Below, in pieces: positions 7,716-16,984 of a stretch of 64,000 nucleotides of DNA. This DNA is from Roseomonas sp. (GTDB lineage: Bacteria > Pseudomonadota > Alphaproteobacteria > Acetobacterales > Acetobacteraceae), in contig JAPSLO010000010.1 of assembly GCA_031180725.1 (NCBI GenBank), positions 1 through 64,000 on the forward strand, in the 5' to 3' direction. A program made the position numbers and the translations under genes. Each line of letters opens with the position of its first letter. Within the stretch, counting starts at the first letter, position 1. The notes under the pieces are model-generated. The model had not been told where the DNA came from. It did no database searches and worked only from the letters and a program-made list of their open reading frames with translations.

Positions 7716-8825
7716 ATGGCCGCCCCCGCCACCACCGAAGGCCTGGAGACCCGGCAGGAGGCCAATGCGCGCGTGCTGGCGCTGACCGGGCGGCTGGACA
7801 CGCCGGCGGCGGCGCAGCTGTGGCCGAAGGTGATGGCGGAAGCGGCGGGCGGCCCGGCCGTGCTGGACGTGGCGGGGCTGACGGCGCTGGACACCACCGG
7901 CGCGACCCTGCTGCTGGCGGCCGAAGGCGCCGGCAAGGACAATACCATCCGCGGCGCCTCGCCGCAGGTGAAGGCGGTGCTGGATCGGGTGCGGGATGCC
8001 TTGGCGGCCCCCCGCCCGAAGCCGGAGCCGCGCCTGCCCATCCTGGCCCGGATCGGCATGGCAACCTGGAACCTGGGCGGCGCCATGCTGGGCGGGGTGG
8101 CCTTCCTGGGCGAGTTGACGGTGACGCTGCTGCTGAGCCTGCTGCGCCCCGCCCGGCTGCGCTTCCGCGAGATCCTGCGCCACCTGGATGAGGCCGGCAC
8201 CCGCGCCTTCCCGCTGACCATTCTGCTGGGCTTCCTGCTGGGCGTGATCCTGGCCTTCCAGTCCGCCATCCCGCTGCGCCGCTTCGGGGCGGAGATCTTC
8301 GTGCCCAATCTGGTCGGCATTTCCCTGATGCGGGAACTGGGGCCGCTGATGGCCGGGGTGATCCTGGCCGGGCGTACCGGCAGCGCCTATGCCGCGGAGC
8401 TCGGCACGATGAGCGTGAACGAGGAAGTGGCGGCGCTGCGCATCATGGGCATCGACCCGATGGCGCTGCTGGTGCTGCCGCGCGTGCTGGCGGGGATGCT
8501 GGTGATGCCGGTGCTGTCGCTGCTGCTGACCCTGGCGGGGCTGGCGGGGATGGCGATGATCATGGGCGTCCTGGGCTTCCCGCTGAGCACGGTGACGACG
8601 CAGCTCGCTTCCATGGTGACGCTTTCGGACCTGCTGGGCGGCCTGCTGAAGGCGGCGATCTTCGGCCTGGCGATCGCCGGCATCGGCTGCCATGCGGGGC
8701 TGGGCGCCGGGCGTGGGCCGCGCGCGGTGGGCGATGCGGCGACCACGGCGGTGGTGGGCGGCATCGTCTCCATCATCCTGCTCGATGGGATCTTCGCGGT
8801 GGCCTATGAAAGGCTCGGCCTGTGA
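7716..8825 (+). CDS. mlaE: STAS-fused MlaE-type ABC transporter permease
   Basis: A protein of 369 residues. Residues about 5-95 form a STAS-like domain (RVLALTGRLDTPAA, VLDVAGLTALDTTGATLLL), the role played by separate MlaB in enteric bacteria. Residues about 115-369 are the MlaE/YrbE permease, with several membrane spans and the conserved core MRELGPLMAGVILAGRTGSAYAAELGTM, followed by EEVAALRIMGIDP. The complex moves phospholipids between inner and outer membranes to keep outer-leaflet asymmetry. A GTG at 7710 is an alternative start. The stop overlaps the ATPase start (GTGA). Confidence 0.92.
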   Translation: MAAPATTEGLETRQEANARVLALTGRLDTPAAAQLWPKVMAEAAGGPAVLDVAGLTALDTTGATLLLAAEGAGKDNTIRGASPQVKAVLDRVRDALAAPRPKPEPRLPILARIGMATWNLGGAMLGGVAFLGELTVTLLLSLLRPARLRFREILRHLDEAGTRAFPLTILLGFLLGVILAFQSAIPLRRFGAEIFVPNLVGISLMRELGPLMAGVILAGRTGSAYAAELGTMSVNEEVAALRIMGIDPMALLVLPRVLAGMLVMPVLSLLLTLAGLAGMAMIMGVLGFPLSTVTTQLASMVTLSDLLGGLLKAAIFGLAIAGIGCHAGLGAGRGPRAVGDAATTAVVGGIVSIILLDGIFAVAYERLGL

Positions 8826-9586
8826 CCGAGCCGAGTACGGCGGAGCCGGTGATCCTGGCGGAAGGGGTGAGCGCCGGCTTCGACGACCGCGTGCTGTTCC
8901 GGGACGTCACCTTCGATGTCCGGCGTGGCGAGGTCTTCGTCATCCTCGGCGGCTCGGGCTGCGGCAAATCCACCTTGCTGAAGCTGATGATCGGCCTGGT
9001 GCCGCCGCGCGCCGGGCGCATCACCATATTGGATACCGAGGTCTGGGCCACGGAAGGCCGGGCGCGGCTCGAACTGCTGCGGCGAATCGGGGTGATGTGG
9101 CAACAGGGCGCCCTGTTCGGGTCGCAGACCCTGCTGGAGAATGTGGAGATGCCGCTGGCCGAGCATACCGGCCTGCCGCCGGCCGCCCGGACCGAGGTGG
9201 CACGCGCCAAGCTGGGGCTGGTGGGGCTCTCGGAAGCGGCCAACCGCCTGCCCTCGGAGGTGTCGGGCGGCATGCTGAAGCGGGCGGGCATCGCACGCGC
9301 GCTGGCGCTCGACCCGCCCATCCTGTTCCTGGATGAGCCCTCGGCGGGGCTCGACCCCATCACCTCGGCCGGGCTGGATGAGCTGATCCGCGACCTCTCC
9401 CGGTCGCTCGGCACCACCTTCGTGGTGGTGACCCATGAGCTCGCCTCCATCCTGGCCATCGGGGATCGCTGCATCATGCTGGACCGCGAGGCGAAGGGCA
9501 TGATCGCGCAGGGCGACCCGCGCGAACTGCGCGACCACAGTACCCATCCCACCGTGCGCGCCTTCTTCCGGCGGGAGGCGGCATGA
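8822..9586 (+). CDS. mlaF: MlaF-type ABC transporter ATP-binding protein
   Basis: A protein of 254 residues. Walker A is GGSGCGKST (about 43-51), the signature is VSGGMLKRAGIARAL, Walker B is ILFLDEPSAGLDPI, and the switch region is VVVTHEL. In MlaF the signature reads SGGM, as here, not SGGQ. It powers the neighbouring permease. The GTG start overlaps the permease stop by 4 bases. The next Mla gene begins 199 bases on, an unusually long gap filled with inverted repeats. Confidence 0.93.
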   Translation: MTEPSTAEPVILAEGVSAGFDDRVLFRDVTFDVRRGEVFVILGGSGCGKSTLLKLMIGLVPPRAGRITILDTEVWATEGRARLELLRRIGVMWQQGALFGSQTLLENVEMPLAEHTGLPPAARTEVARAKLGLVGLSEAANRLPSEVSGGMLKRAGIARALALDPPILFLDEPSAGLDPITSAGLDELIRDLSRSLGTTFVVVTHELASILAIGDRCIMLDREAKGMIAQGDPRELRDHSTHPTVRAFFRREAA

Positions 9587-9617
9587 TGTCGCGGCGCGGA
9601 TGCGATGACGCGATGGC

Positions 9618-9758
9618 GGTCCGCCGCACTGAAGGCGGACCAAGGCCGCGACGTGTTCCCATCCGCGCATCGCAACGTGGATGGGGTCCCGGAATGCGGC
9701 CTGCGGCAAGCGCCGCCAAGCCAAGTGCCGAAGGCGCGCCGGCGTCCGAGGGCGCCTT
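9618..9758. repeat. Hairpin-rich spacer inside the mla operon
   Basis: The mlaF-mlaD gap holds several perfect inverted repeats: 8 bp (9618-9625 with 9634-9641), 7 bp (9658-9664 with 9679-9685), 5 bp around an AAGC loop (9703-9716) and 7 bp (9731-9737 with 9752-9758). The CGGCAAG and GCCAAG words resemble the hairpin arrays at 23213 and 27945, so this may be a decayed relative. No T-run follows, so it is not an obvious terminator. Confidence 0.45.
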
Positions 9759-9785
9759 GAAGCGCAAGCGCAAGGGCGCGCTGAC

Positions 9786-10799
9786 ATGAAATCCTCCGCG
9801 CTCTATCTGCGCGTCGGCCTGCTGGTGGTGGTGGGCGTGGTGCTGGCGGCGGGCTTCGTGATCTTCCTGCTGGGCAGCCGCGGCTCCGGCCCTGCCACCA
9901 TCTATGAGACCTACAGCCGGGAATCGGTGCAGGGCCTGGATGTCGGCGCGCCCGTGCGCTACCGCGGCGTACGCATCGGGCAGGTGACCAGCATCGGTCT
10001 GGTCTCCGCCGAGTACCGCCGGCGGGAAGGCGTGCCCTATACCCAGGCCTTCCAGCTCGTCGTCGTGCGCTTCGCCATCGACGACCGGCAGATCGGCGAG
10101 ACGCCCTCGCTGGACCGCGCGATTCAGCTCGGGCTGCGCGCACGCATCACGGGCCAGGGCATCACGGGCGTGAACTATGTGGAGCTGGATTTCGTGCCCC
10201 CGGACCGCTTTCCGGTGCCGGAACTGCCCTGGGAGCCACGCTATCCGGTGATCCCCTCCATCCCCTCCACCGTCGCCCAGGTGCGCAATGCAGCGGAGGA
10301 CCTGGTGCAGCGTCTGTCCAACGTGCCGCTGGAGCAGATGGCCAACGACGTCGCCGCGCTGCTGCAGACACTGAACCAGCAGACCTCGGAGGGCGATGTG
10401 GCGATCACCCTGCGGGAAACGGCGCGCACCATGACGGCGCTGCGCACCGCGCTGGAAGGCGGCGAGCTGCAGGGCGCGCTGACCGAACTGCGCCAGGCCG
10501 CGGAGGCGGCGCGCGGCCTGTTGGGCGGGCCGGAGCTACGCGGCGCGGTGGGCTCCATCGCCACCGCCGCGGCCGAGCTGCGCCGCACCGCGCAGCGCCT
10601 GCCCGGCGCGGTGGATGGCTTCGACAGGACGATGCGCACGGCGCGGGAGACGACGGTGGATGTGCAGGCGGAGCTGATCCCGATCCTGATGGACCTGCGG
10701 GCCACCGCGGCCAATCTGCGCGCAACGGCGGAACAGCTCCGCGCCTCTCCCTCCCAGCTTCTGTTCGGCGCGCCCCCGGCGCCGGAGCGGCGGCGATGA
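9786..10799 (+). CDS. mlaD: MlaD-family MCE lipid-binding protein
   Basis: A protein of 337 residues anchored by one N-terminal membrane span (about 7-28), with the rest periplasmic. Residues about 38-125 are the MCE domain: ETYSRESVQGLDVGAPVRYR and VRIGQVTSIGLV, then ITGQGITGVNYVELDF. A long, largely helical Ala/Arg-rich C-terminal region (about 155-330) follows, suited to a coiled coil or channel. MlaD hexamers pass phospholipid between the permease and periplasmic carriers. The stop overlaps the start of the lipoprotein gene (ATGA). Confidence 0.88.
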   Translation: MKSSALYLRVGLLVVVGVVLAAGFVIFLLGSRGSGPATIYETYSRESVQGLDVGAPVRYRGVRIGQVTSIGLVSAEYRRREGVPYTQAFQLVVVRFAIDDRQIGETPSLDRAIQLGLRARITGQGITGVNYVELDFVPPDRFPVPELPWEPRYPVIPSIPSTVAQVRNAAEDLVQRLSNVPLEQMANDVAALLQTLNQQTSEGDVAITLRETARTMTALRTALEGGELQGALTELRQAAEAARGLLGGPELRGAVGSIATAAAELRRTAQRLPGAVDGFDRTMRTARETTVDVQAELIPILMDLRATAANLRATAEQLRASPSQLLFGAPPAPERRR

Positions 10800-11419
10800 A
10801 GGCAGTGGCTGCCCGCGCCATGCGGCGCCGGCTGCTGCTGGCCCTGCCGGTGGCGCTCGCCGGCTGTTCGGTGCTGCCGGACCGGCCGAATGTGCCGGTG
10901 CGCCGCTATGTCCTGGCGCCGCGCCGCCCGGCCGTGGTGCCGCCGCGGCGCGGCGCACCGGTGCTGCTGCTGCGCCGTGTGCGCGGCGTTCCCGGGCTGC
11001 AGGATCTGGGGCTGCGGCTGCAGCGCGCCGACGGCGCCTATGAGATCCTGCCCTATGAGGAATGGATCGCCCCGCCGGCGGACCTGATCGAGCCCGCGCT
11101 GCGCGCCTGGCTGCAGGCCAGCGGGTTGTTCTCCGCCGTGGTCGCGCCGGGCAGCCGGCTGGAGCCGCCGCTGGTGCTGGAACTGCAGCTCACGGTGCTG
11201 GAAGCCGCGCCCGCGGCCGGCGAGGCGCGTGCCGCCCTGGCCGGCGTGCTGATGCGGGAGGAGCGGCTTTCCGCCCGCGTGCTGGCGCCCTTCGAGGTGA
11301 CGGGCACCGCCCCGCTGGCGGCAGAAGCCGATGCGCCGGCCATGGCGGCGGCGATGTCGGCCGCGCTGGCCGCGGCCTGCACCCGGCTGGAGGGTGTGCT
11401 GGCGCCTTTCGCGAGGTAG
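10796..11419 (+). CDS. ABC-type transport auxiliary lipoprotein (PqiC/MlaD partner type)
   Basis: A protein of 207 residues. The signal peptide has a lipobox LAGC (Cys near residue 23), which predicts a lipid-anchored envelope protein. The body (RYVLAPRRP, VLLLRRVRGVPGLQDLGLRLQ, YEEWIAPPADLIEPALRAWLQASGLFSAV) matches the family of auxiliary lipoproteins found beside MCE/ABC systems, such as PqiC. It overlaps mlaD by 4 bases and closes the operon. It is likely the outer-membrane-side partner of the MlaEFD complex. Confidence 0.82.
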   Translation: MKAVAARAMRRRLLLALPVALAGCSVLPDRPNVPVRRYVLAPRRPAVVPPRRGAPVLLLRRVRGVPGLQDLGLRLQRADGAYEILPYEEWIAPPADLIEPALRAWLQASGLFSAVVAPGSRLEPPLVLELQLTVLEAAPAAGEARAALAGVLMREERLSARVLAPFEVTGTAPLAAEADAPAMAAAMSAALAAACTRLEGVLAPFAR

Positions 11420-11482
11420 GTGCGGCGATTTTTCCTCCCCCTCCTCGCGAGCGGAGGAGGGAATGCCAAGCGCAGCGGGCTC

Positions 11483-12853
11483 TCAATCCTCCCCGGTGAA
11501 TTGCACGCCGAGCCGGGCGTACAGCTCCCGCAGGCGGCGGCCATGCTCGCTGGGGCGGAAGGTGGCGGCCTGGCGCGGGCCGCGCGCGGCCAGTTCGGCG
11601 CGCAGCTCGTCATTGGTATCCAGCGCCTGGATCGCCTCCGCCATGGCGCGCGTGTCGTAGGGATCCACCTTCAGCCCGGCATCGCCCGCCACCTCCGGCA
11701 GCGAGGAGGTGTTGGAGGTCATCACCGGCGTGCCGAAATGCATCGCCTCCAAAACCGGCAGGCCGAATCCCTCATAGAGCGAGGGGAACAGCATGGCTCG
11801 CGCGCCGCGGATCAGCCCCATCAGCAGCCGGCCCGGGACATAGTTGATCAGCATGACCTTGTCGCGCAGCCGGCGCGTCATGCCCTGCACGCCCTCGATC
11901 GGCCCGCGCGGGACGAAGTCGCGGCGGTCGTCCTCGTAGAGCAGCCCGAGTTCCTGATGGGAGTTCCAGGCAAGCTTGCCGCAGATCACCAGCGGCCGGC
12001 TGACACCGGAGGCGAGATAGGCCTCGATAAGGCGGCCGACATTTTTCTTCGGCTCGATGGCACCGAAGAACAGGAAGTAGTCCTGCCAGCCCAGGCCGAA
12101 GAAGCCCTGCAATTCCGACCGCACCTGGTCTTCCGGCTTCAGGCTGCCGCGGTCGGGCAGGTCCACCGACTGGTAGGTGTTGGTGACCCTGTCCTCCGGC
12201 ACGCCCAGCAGATTGATGATGTCGCGTCGCGAGGCCTCGCTGACCGTGACGATGTGGTCGGCACGCTCCGCGATGCCGCGCACGGTGCCCAGGTAGCGCT
12301 TCTTGTTGTCCAGCGTGGTGAAGGGCAGGCGCAGCGGCACCAGGTCATGGATGGTGTAGATGTTGCGCAGGGGGCGGCCGTTCAAATCCTCCGCCACCAG
12401 CGGCACCGGGTAGGTCCAGTGCATCACGGCGGGCGCGGCCGGCAGGCGGACGCGGCCGAAGCGGCCGCTAGCACCGAAGCCCAGCACCGCGGCGCGGTAG
12501 AGGCTCGGCACGTTCCACAGCCGGTCGAAGGTCGGCAGCCGCGCGTTCAGCGAGGTGGTCTCGACATGACCGACGGGCACCTGCACCGCATCCACGCCGC
12601 GGCGCAGGCGGATCATGCGGATCCAGTCGTCGATCGGGCGGCGCCAGCCGGGCAGGTCGCCGCGCGGGTCGAAGAAGGTGACTTCCCGCAGCAGCCCGTC
12701 CTTGCCGGCTGAAGAACGGTGGCCGTACAGCACGCCGACTTCCGCCCCCAGGGACTTCAGCCGCTGCGACAGGCCCCGCGCATAGGTGGCAACGCCGGTG
12801 CCCTGTTCCAGGGACAGGTTGTAGCCATCAATCGCGATCAGTGGGCTCGTCAC
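11483..12853 (-). CDS. Glycosyltransferase family 4 (GT-B)
   Basis: A protein of 456 residues. N-terminal acceptor domain ([23 protein letters not shown]), C-terminal GT1/GT4 donor domain with [14 protein letters not shown] and the nucleotide-sugar loop [12 protein letters not shown], followed by [20 protein letters not shown]. It probably adds a sugar to a surface polysaccharide. I chose the GTG at 12851-12853 because GGGAG lies 7 bases upstream and the family begins at [12 protein letters not shown]. The longer open frame upstream has no homologous look. It is convergent with the mla operon. Confidence 0.85.
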   Translation of the reverse strand: MTSPLIAIDGYNLSLEQGTGVATYARGLSQRLKSLGAEVGVLYGHRSSAGKDGLLREVTFFDPRGDLPGWRRPIDDWIRMIRLRRGVDAVQVPVGHVETTSLNARLPTFDRLWNVPSLYRAAVLGFGASGRFGRVRLPAAPAVMHWTYPVPLVAEDLNGRPLRNIYTIHDLVPLRLPFTTLDNKKRYLGTVRGIAERADHIVTVSEASRRDIINLLGVPEDRVTNTYQSVDLPDRGSLKPEDQVRSELQGFFGLGWQDYFLFFGAIEPKKNVGRLIEAYLASGVSRPLVICGKLAWNSHQELGLLYEDDRRDFVPRGPIEGVQGMTRRLRDKVMLINYVPGRLLMGLIRGARAMLFPSLYEGFGLPVLEAMHFGTPVMTSNTSSLPEVAGDAGLKVDPYDTRAMAEAIQALDTNDELRAELAARGPRQAATFRPSEHGRRLRELYARLGVQFTGED

Positions 12854-13011
12854 ACGGCATCTCCCGGTCGGTCGGAGTGGGTTAAGCGGTCTCCGCCGCA
12901 CATCGTCAACCGCGCGTCGGGAAAGGGCATCTTCATGCCTTCGCGGCGGGCGGGGCGGCCCGCCGTGAAGGCGCAGGCCAGGGACCAGAGGCGCGCCGGC
13001 ACCCGAGGCGC

Positions 13012-13033
13012 AAAAAAAGACACCGCTTCGGTG
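13012..13033 (-). terminator. Intrinsic terminator for purD
   Basis: Read on the minus strand, CACCG-AAG-CGGTG is followed by TC and seven T (the A-run 13012-13018). The stem is only 5 bp but the T-run is clean. It lies about 240 bases past the purD stop and before the glycosyltransferase. Confidence 0.6.
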
Positions 13034-13110
13034 GAACGGCACGTCCGTAATAGGACTGGACGCGCGTCGGTTGCCACGGGTCTTATGGGCCGGGCCAGAC
13101 GGGGGGGTGC

Positions 13111-13278
13111 ATGACGTCACAAGAGGGGCTGCGTGAGGCTCGGGTTGAAGCAGTCCCCGTCGAGGCGGGTCCGAAACTGGCGGTTCCGCTGGTGCACTTG
13201 GCCGCCTGGCTGCTGCGGATCACGGCGGCCCTGATCCTCACCGCGCCATTGCTGCTGCTGGCGCTCTGGCTGCTATAG
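13111..13278 (+). CDS. Tiny single-span membrane protein (55 residues)
   Basis: ATG at 13111, TAG at 13276-13278. The first 27 residues are soluble and acidic ([18 protein letters not shown]). Residues 28-55 are strongly hydrophobic with Trp and Leu ([14 protein letters not shown] and LLLLALWLL), a likely membrane span at the very C-terminus, as in tail-anchored proteins. Upstream is only a G-rich tract (13101-13107). It lies in an otherwise empty gap and overlaps the end of purD, on the other strand, by 6 bases. No family is recognised; a chance ORF is possible. Confidence 0.4.
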   Translation: MTSQEGLREARVEAVPVEAGPKLAVPLVHLAAWLLRITAALILTAPLLLLALWLL

Positions 13279-14547
13279 GGCACGCCAGCCGATGTCCCGC
13301 CGGCAGAAGCCACCCGGCCAGGCGATGGCATCCACCGCGGCATAGGCCGTGTCGCGCGCAGCCCGCAAATCAGGCCCCGTGCCACACACCGCCAGCACCC
13401 GGCCGCCATCGGCCACCAGGGCGCCGTCCTCGCGCCGGGCAGTGCCGGCATGGAAGACCTGGGCGCCCGGCACCTGGGCGGCATGTTCCAGCCCCTCGAT
13501 CACGCTGCCCTTACGGGGGGAACTGGGATAGCCCTCGGCGGCCATCACCACCACCAGGCTGGGCTGGCTTTCCCAGGCGAGGCTCACCTGGTCCAGCCGC
13601 CCCTCCACCGCCGCCAGCAGTGCCGTCAGCAGGTCCGAGCGCAGGCGGAGCATCAGCGCCTGGCATTCCGGATCCCCGAATCGGACATTGAACTCGATCA
13701 GCTTCGGCCCATCCGCCGTCAGCATCAGCCCGGCGAAGAGCACGCCGCGGAAGGGGGTGCCGCGGCGGGCCATCTCCGCCAGGGTCGGGCGGATGATGCG
13801 GGCCATCACCTCCTCCTGCAGGGCCGCCGTGAAGGCGGGCGGCGGGGAATAGGCGCCCATGCCGCCGGTGTTCGGGCCGGTATCGCCCTCCCCCACCCGC
13901 TTGTGGTCCTGGGCGGCGGCCAACGGAACGGCGGCGGTGCCGTCGCAGAGCGCGAAAAACGAGATCTCCTCCCCGACCAGGCATTCCTCGATCACCACGC
14001 TGGCCCCGGCCGTGCCATGGATGCGGGATTCCATGATCTCGGCGATCGCGGTCTCGGCTTCCGCGACGGTCGCGGCCACCACCACACCCTTGCCGGCGGC
14101 CAGGCCATCGGCCTTCACCACGATGGGCGCGCCCTTCTGCCGCACATAGGCGCGGGCGGCGGCGGGGTCCTCGAATCGGGCCCAGGCGGCAGTCGGCACG
14201 CCGGCGGCATCGGCCACCTCCTTGCAGAAGGCCTTGCTGCCCTCCAGTCGGGCCGCCGCCGCGGTGGGGCCGAAGCAGCGCAGGCCGGCTTCCTCGCAGG
14301 CGTCGCGCAGGCCAAGCGTCAGCGGCGCCTCGGGCCCAGCCACCACCAGGTCTACGGCCTTGTCCCGGGCGAAGGCGACCAGGCCAGCGATGTCCGTGGC
14401 GCCGATGGCAACGCATTCCGCCACCTCCGCGATGCCCGTATTGCCGGGAGCGCACCACAGCTTCGTGAGCAGGGGAGAGGCCGCGAGCGCCCAGCACAGC
14501 GCGTGCTCGCGGCCGCCGCCGCCCACCACCAGGACCCGCATGGGCAT
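13273..14547 (-). CDS. purD: Phosphoribosylamine-glycine ligase
   Basis: A protein of 424 residues of the second step of purine synthesis: ATP + phosphoribosylamine + glycine to GAR. N-domain [42 protein letters not shown]-grasp region [39 protein letters not shown] and [11 protein letters not shown]. These match PurD closely in order and length. The start is taken at MPMRVLVV (GGAG 4 bases upstream); the second Met (14541) is possible. It is divergent from xseA across 63 bases. Confidence 0.95.
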   Translation of the reverse strand: MPMRVLVVGGGGREHALCWALAASPLLTKLWCAPGNTGIAEVAECVAIGATDIAGLVAFARDKAVDLVVAGPEAPLTLGLRDACEEAGLRCFGPTAAAARLEGSKAFCKEVADAAGVPTAAWARFEDPAAARAYVRQKGAPIVVKADGLAAGKGVVVAATVAEAETAIAEIMESRIHGTAGASVVIEECLVGEEISFFALCDGTAAVPLAAAQDHKRVGEGDTGPNTGGMGAYSPPPAFTAALQEEVMARIIRPTLAEMARRGTPFRGVLFAGLMLTADGPKLIEFNVRFGDPECQALMLRLRSDLLTALLAAVEGRLDQVSLAWESQPSLVVVMAAEGYPSSPRKGSVIEGLEHAAQVPGAQVFHAGTARREDGALVADGGRVLAVCGTGPDLRAARDTAYAAVDAIAWPGGFCRRDIGWRAL

Positions 14548-14610
14548 CACGCTCCGTAACCAACCGCGCGGCATGTTCCGCGCGGCGGCCGTCTAGCATA
14601 GGGTCGCCCC

Positions 14611-16116
14611 ATGGACACCAACCCCCCGGGGACGAGCAATGTCCCCGAGTTCAGCGTCTCCGAGATCTCCGGCGCGGTCCGCCGCACCCTGGAAGGCGCT
14701 TTCGGCCGGGTGCGGGTGCGCGGCGAGATCACGGAATGCAAGCGCTACCCGTCCGGGCACATCTACCTGTCGCTGAAGGACGAGAGCGCCAAGCTGGAAT
14801 CGGTGGTGTGGAAATCCGCCGTGCCGCGGCTGTCGGTGCCCCCGGAGAACGGGCTGGAGGTGATCGCCACCGGCAAGCTCACCACCTATGCCGACCGCTC
14901 CAAATACCAGCTCGTCATCGACCGGCTGGAATATGCCGGCGAAGGCGCGCTGCTGGCGCGGATCGAGCGGCTGCGGGTGAAGCTGGCCGCCGAGGGGCTG
15001 TTCGAGGACAGCCGCAAGCGCCGCCTGCCCGCCCTGCCCCGCGTGGTGGGGGTGGTGACCTCGGAAGCCGGGGCGGTGATCCAGGACATCCGCACCACCA
15101 TCGCCCGCCGCTTCCCGCGTCGCATCCTGCTCTGGCCCGTGCCGGTGCAGGGCCAGGGGGCGGCGGAGCGGATCGCTGCGGCGATCGCCGGTTTCGGCGC
15201 CCTGCCGCCGGATGGGCCGGTGCCGCGGCCGGATGTGCTGATCGTGGCGCGCGGCGGCGGCAGCTTGGAAGACCTGATGGCCTTCAACGAGGAGATCGTG
15301 GTCCGCGCCGCCGCCACCTGCCCGATCCCGCTGATCAGCGCCGTGGGGCATGAGACGGACACCACGCTGATCGACTTCGCCGCCGATCGCCGCGCCCCGA
15401 CCCCGACCGCCGCGGCGGAGCTGGCCGTGCCGGCGCGGAGCGACCTGCTGGCCGCGCTGGACCAGACCGCCGCCCGGCTACGCGGCGCCGCCACTCGCCA
15501 GTTGCGCGCCGCCGAGACGGTGCTGCTGCGCCTGGAACGCCGCTTGCCGGACATACCCGCCCGCGTGCTGGATTACCGTCGCCGGCTGGATGAGGCCGGG
15601 GAATGCCTGCCAGAGGCGCTGCGCCGCTTCGTGGCACTGAAGCGCCAAGCGCTGGCGCCGCTGGTCGTGCCGCATCCCCGCGCCGCCATCGCCGCCCGGC
15701 GCCATGCGCTGGCTTTGCTGGAGTCGCGCGCCGCCGCCGCCACGGCGCGGCGCGTGCAGCGCGCCCGCGGCGCCCGTGCCCTGCAGGCCTTCGGCCCCGC
15801 GCCGCTGCAGGGCTGCCTGCGCGAATGGCGCGCTCGGCTGGACGGGCTTTCCCGTCAGCTCGAGGCGCTGTCCTACCACGCGGTGCTGGCGCGCGGCTTC
15901 GTTCTGGTGCGGGATGCCGACGGAGAGCCGCTGGCCCGCGCCGCGCTCGTCGCGCCCGGCGCGCGGCTGACGCTGGACTTCGCCGATGGCCAGGTGGCCG
16001 CCACGGCCGAAGGCGGCGCACCGCGTGCCGAGGAGTCGGCCTCGTCCCGTGGTGAGGGCACGGCAACATCGAAGCGCAAACCTCGCCAGCCCGTCTCCCA
16101 GGGATCGCTGCTGTGA
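14611..16116 (+). CDS. xseA: Exodeoxyribonuclease VII large subunit
   Basis: A protein of 501 residues. N-terminal OB-fold (FSVSEISGAVRRTLEGAFG, VRGEITECKRYPSGHIYLSL) binds single-stranded DNA. The catalytic region carries RVVGVVTSEAGAVIQDI, VLIVARGGGSLEDLMAFNEE and ISAVGHETDTTLIDFAADRR, followed by a long helical Arg/Ala-rich part. With the small subunit XseB (not here) it degrades single-stranded DNA in repair. The C-terminal tail after about residue 460 is low-complexity. The stop overlaps the M23 peptidase GTG start. Confidence 0.95.
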   Translation: MDTNPPGTSNVPEFSVSEISGAVRRTLEGAFGRVRVRGEITECKRYPSGHIYLSLKDESAKLESVVWKSAVPRLSVPPENGLEVIATGKLTTYADRSKYQLVIDRLEYAGEGALLARIERLRVKLAAEGLFEDSRKRRLPALPRVVGVVTSEAGAVIQDIRTTIARRFPRRILLWPVPVQGQGAAERIAAAIAGFGALPPDGPVPRPDVLIVARGGGSLEDLMAFNEEIVVRAAATCPIPLISAVGHETDTTLIDFAADRRAPTPTAAAELAVPARSDLLAALDQTAARLRGAATRQLRAAETVLLRLERRLPDIPARVLDYRRRLDEAGECLPEALRRFVALKRQALAPLVVPHPRAAIAARRHALALLESRAAAATARRVQRARGARALQAFGPAPLQGCLREWRARLDGLSRQLEALSYHAVLARGFVLVRDADGEPLARAALVAPGARLTLDFADGQVAATAEGGAPRAEESASSRGEGTATSKRKPRQPVSQGSLL

Positions 16117-16952
16117 CCAGAACGGTGTTGTTTCGGGAAAGCCGTCCTGCCCTGGGGCGGCGCCTGCTGCTCGGCGCGCCGGCCCTGCTGCTGGCGCGCC
16201 CGGCGGCCGCGACCGTGGAATGGCGGGGCGAGCCAGCCCAGGGCGCGCTGCTGATCGGTCGCACGGTGCCGGGCACGCGGCTGGTGCTGGAGGGCCGCGC
16301 GGTACGCGTCAGCCCGGCCGGGCTTTTCGCGCTGGGCTTCGGCCGCGACCACGGCCCGACCGCAACGCTGAGCGTGACACCTCCTGGCGGTCGTGCGGAG
16401 GACCAGGCGCTGGCGGTGCGCCCGCGCGAATGGGACGTGCAGCACATTACCGGCCTGCCGCCCGCCCAGGTGACGCCGGACGAGTCGGCACTGCGCCGCA
16501 TCATGGCGGAACGTGCGCGGCTGGCCGCGGCGCGATCCACCGACAGCCCCCTGCCCCATTTCGCCGATCCGCTGGCCTGGCCGGCGCGCGGGCGCATCAG
16601 CGGCATCTTCGGCAGCCAGCGGATCCTGAACGGCCAGCCGCGCCAGCCGCATTACGGGCTGGATGTGGCCGGCCCGGTCGGCAGCCCTGTCTCCGCCGCG
16701 CTGGCCGGCCGCGTCGTGCTGTCCGGCGAGTTCTTCTTCTTCGGCAACCTGCTGGTGCTGGACCATGGGCATGGCGTGAACACGCTCTACGCCCATCTTT
16801 CGGAACGGCTGGTGGGCGAAGGCGAAGAGGTCGGGCGCGGCCACCTCATCGCGAAGATGGGCGCGACCGGCCGGGTGACCGGACCGCACCTGCATTTTTC
16901 CTTGTCCTGGTACCAGACCTTCCTGGATCCGCAGCCGCTGCTGCCAAGTTAA
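16113..16952 (+). CDS. M23-family (lysostaphin-type) peptidoglycan endopeptidase
   Basis: A protein of 279 residues. N-terminal export signal (RRLLLGAPALLLARPAAA, cleavage near residue 34), then a beta-rich linker and the M23 domain from about residue 160. Zinc ligands are visible: HYGLDVAGPVGSPV (H-x3-D) and GPHLHFSLSWYQ (H-x-H). ISGIFGSQRILNG and DHGHGVNTLYAHLS are family landmarks. All metal ligands are present, so it should cut cross-links in peptidoglycan. The GTG start overlaps the xseA stop by 4 bases. Confidence 0.9.
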   Translation: MTRTVLFRESRPALGRRLLLGAPALLLARPAAATVEWRGEPAQGALLIGRTVPGTRLVLEGRAVRVSPAGLFALGFGRDHGPTATLSVTPPGGRAEDQALAVRPREWDVQHITGLPPAQVTPDESALRRIMAERARLAAARSTDSPLPHFADPLAWPARGRISGIFGSQRILNGQPRQPHYGLDVAGPVGSPVSAALAGRVVLSGEFFFFGNLLVLDHGHGVNTLYAHLSERLVGEGEEVGRGHLIAKMGATGRVTGPHLHFSLSWYQTFLDPQPLLPS

Positions 16953-16984
16953 GGGCTGGGTCCCCACCACCCGGAGGAAACCGC

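Noticed and set aside
4805-8320. 1171-residue open frame on the minus strand
   Set aside because: It runs opposite several clear plus-strand genes (TrmH-type enzyme, Bug protein, amine oxidase, mlaE), is full of Ser/Arg/Pro/Ala low complexity and has no domain. It is an artefact of high GC.
11439-11461. 8-bp GC-rich hairpin after the Mla lipoprotein gene as intrinsic terminator
   Set aside because: The stem CCCTCCTC/GAGGAGGG is perfect, but T residues lie before it on the plus strand and A residues after it on the minus strand, so neither direction has the needed T-run.
12854-13110. Additional gene in the gap between the glycosyltransferase and the small membrane ORF
   Set aside because: Open frames here are N-terminal extensions of the glycosyltransferase frame without a ribosome site or family match. 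The only feature seen is the purD terminator.
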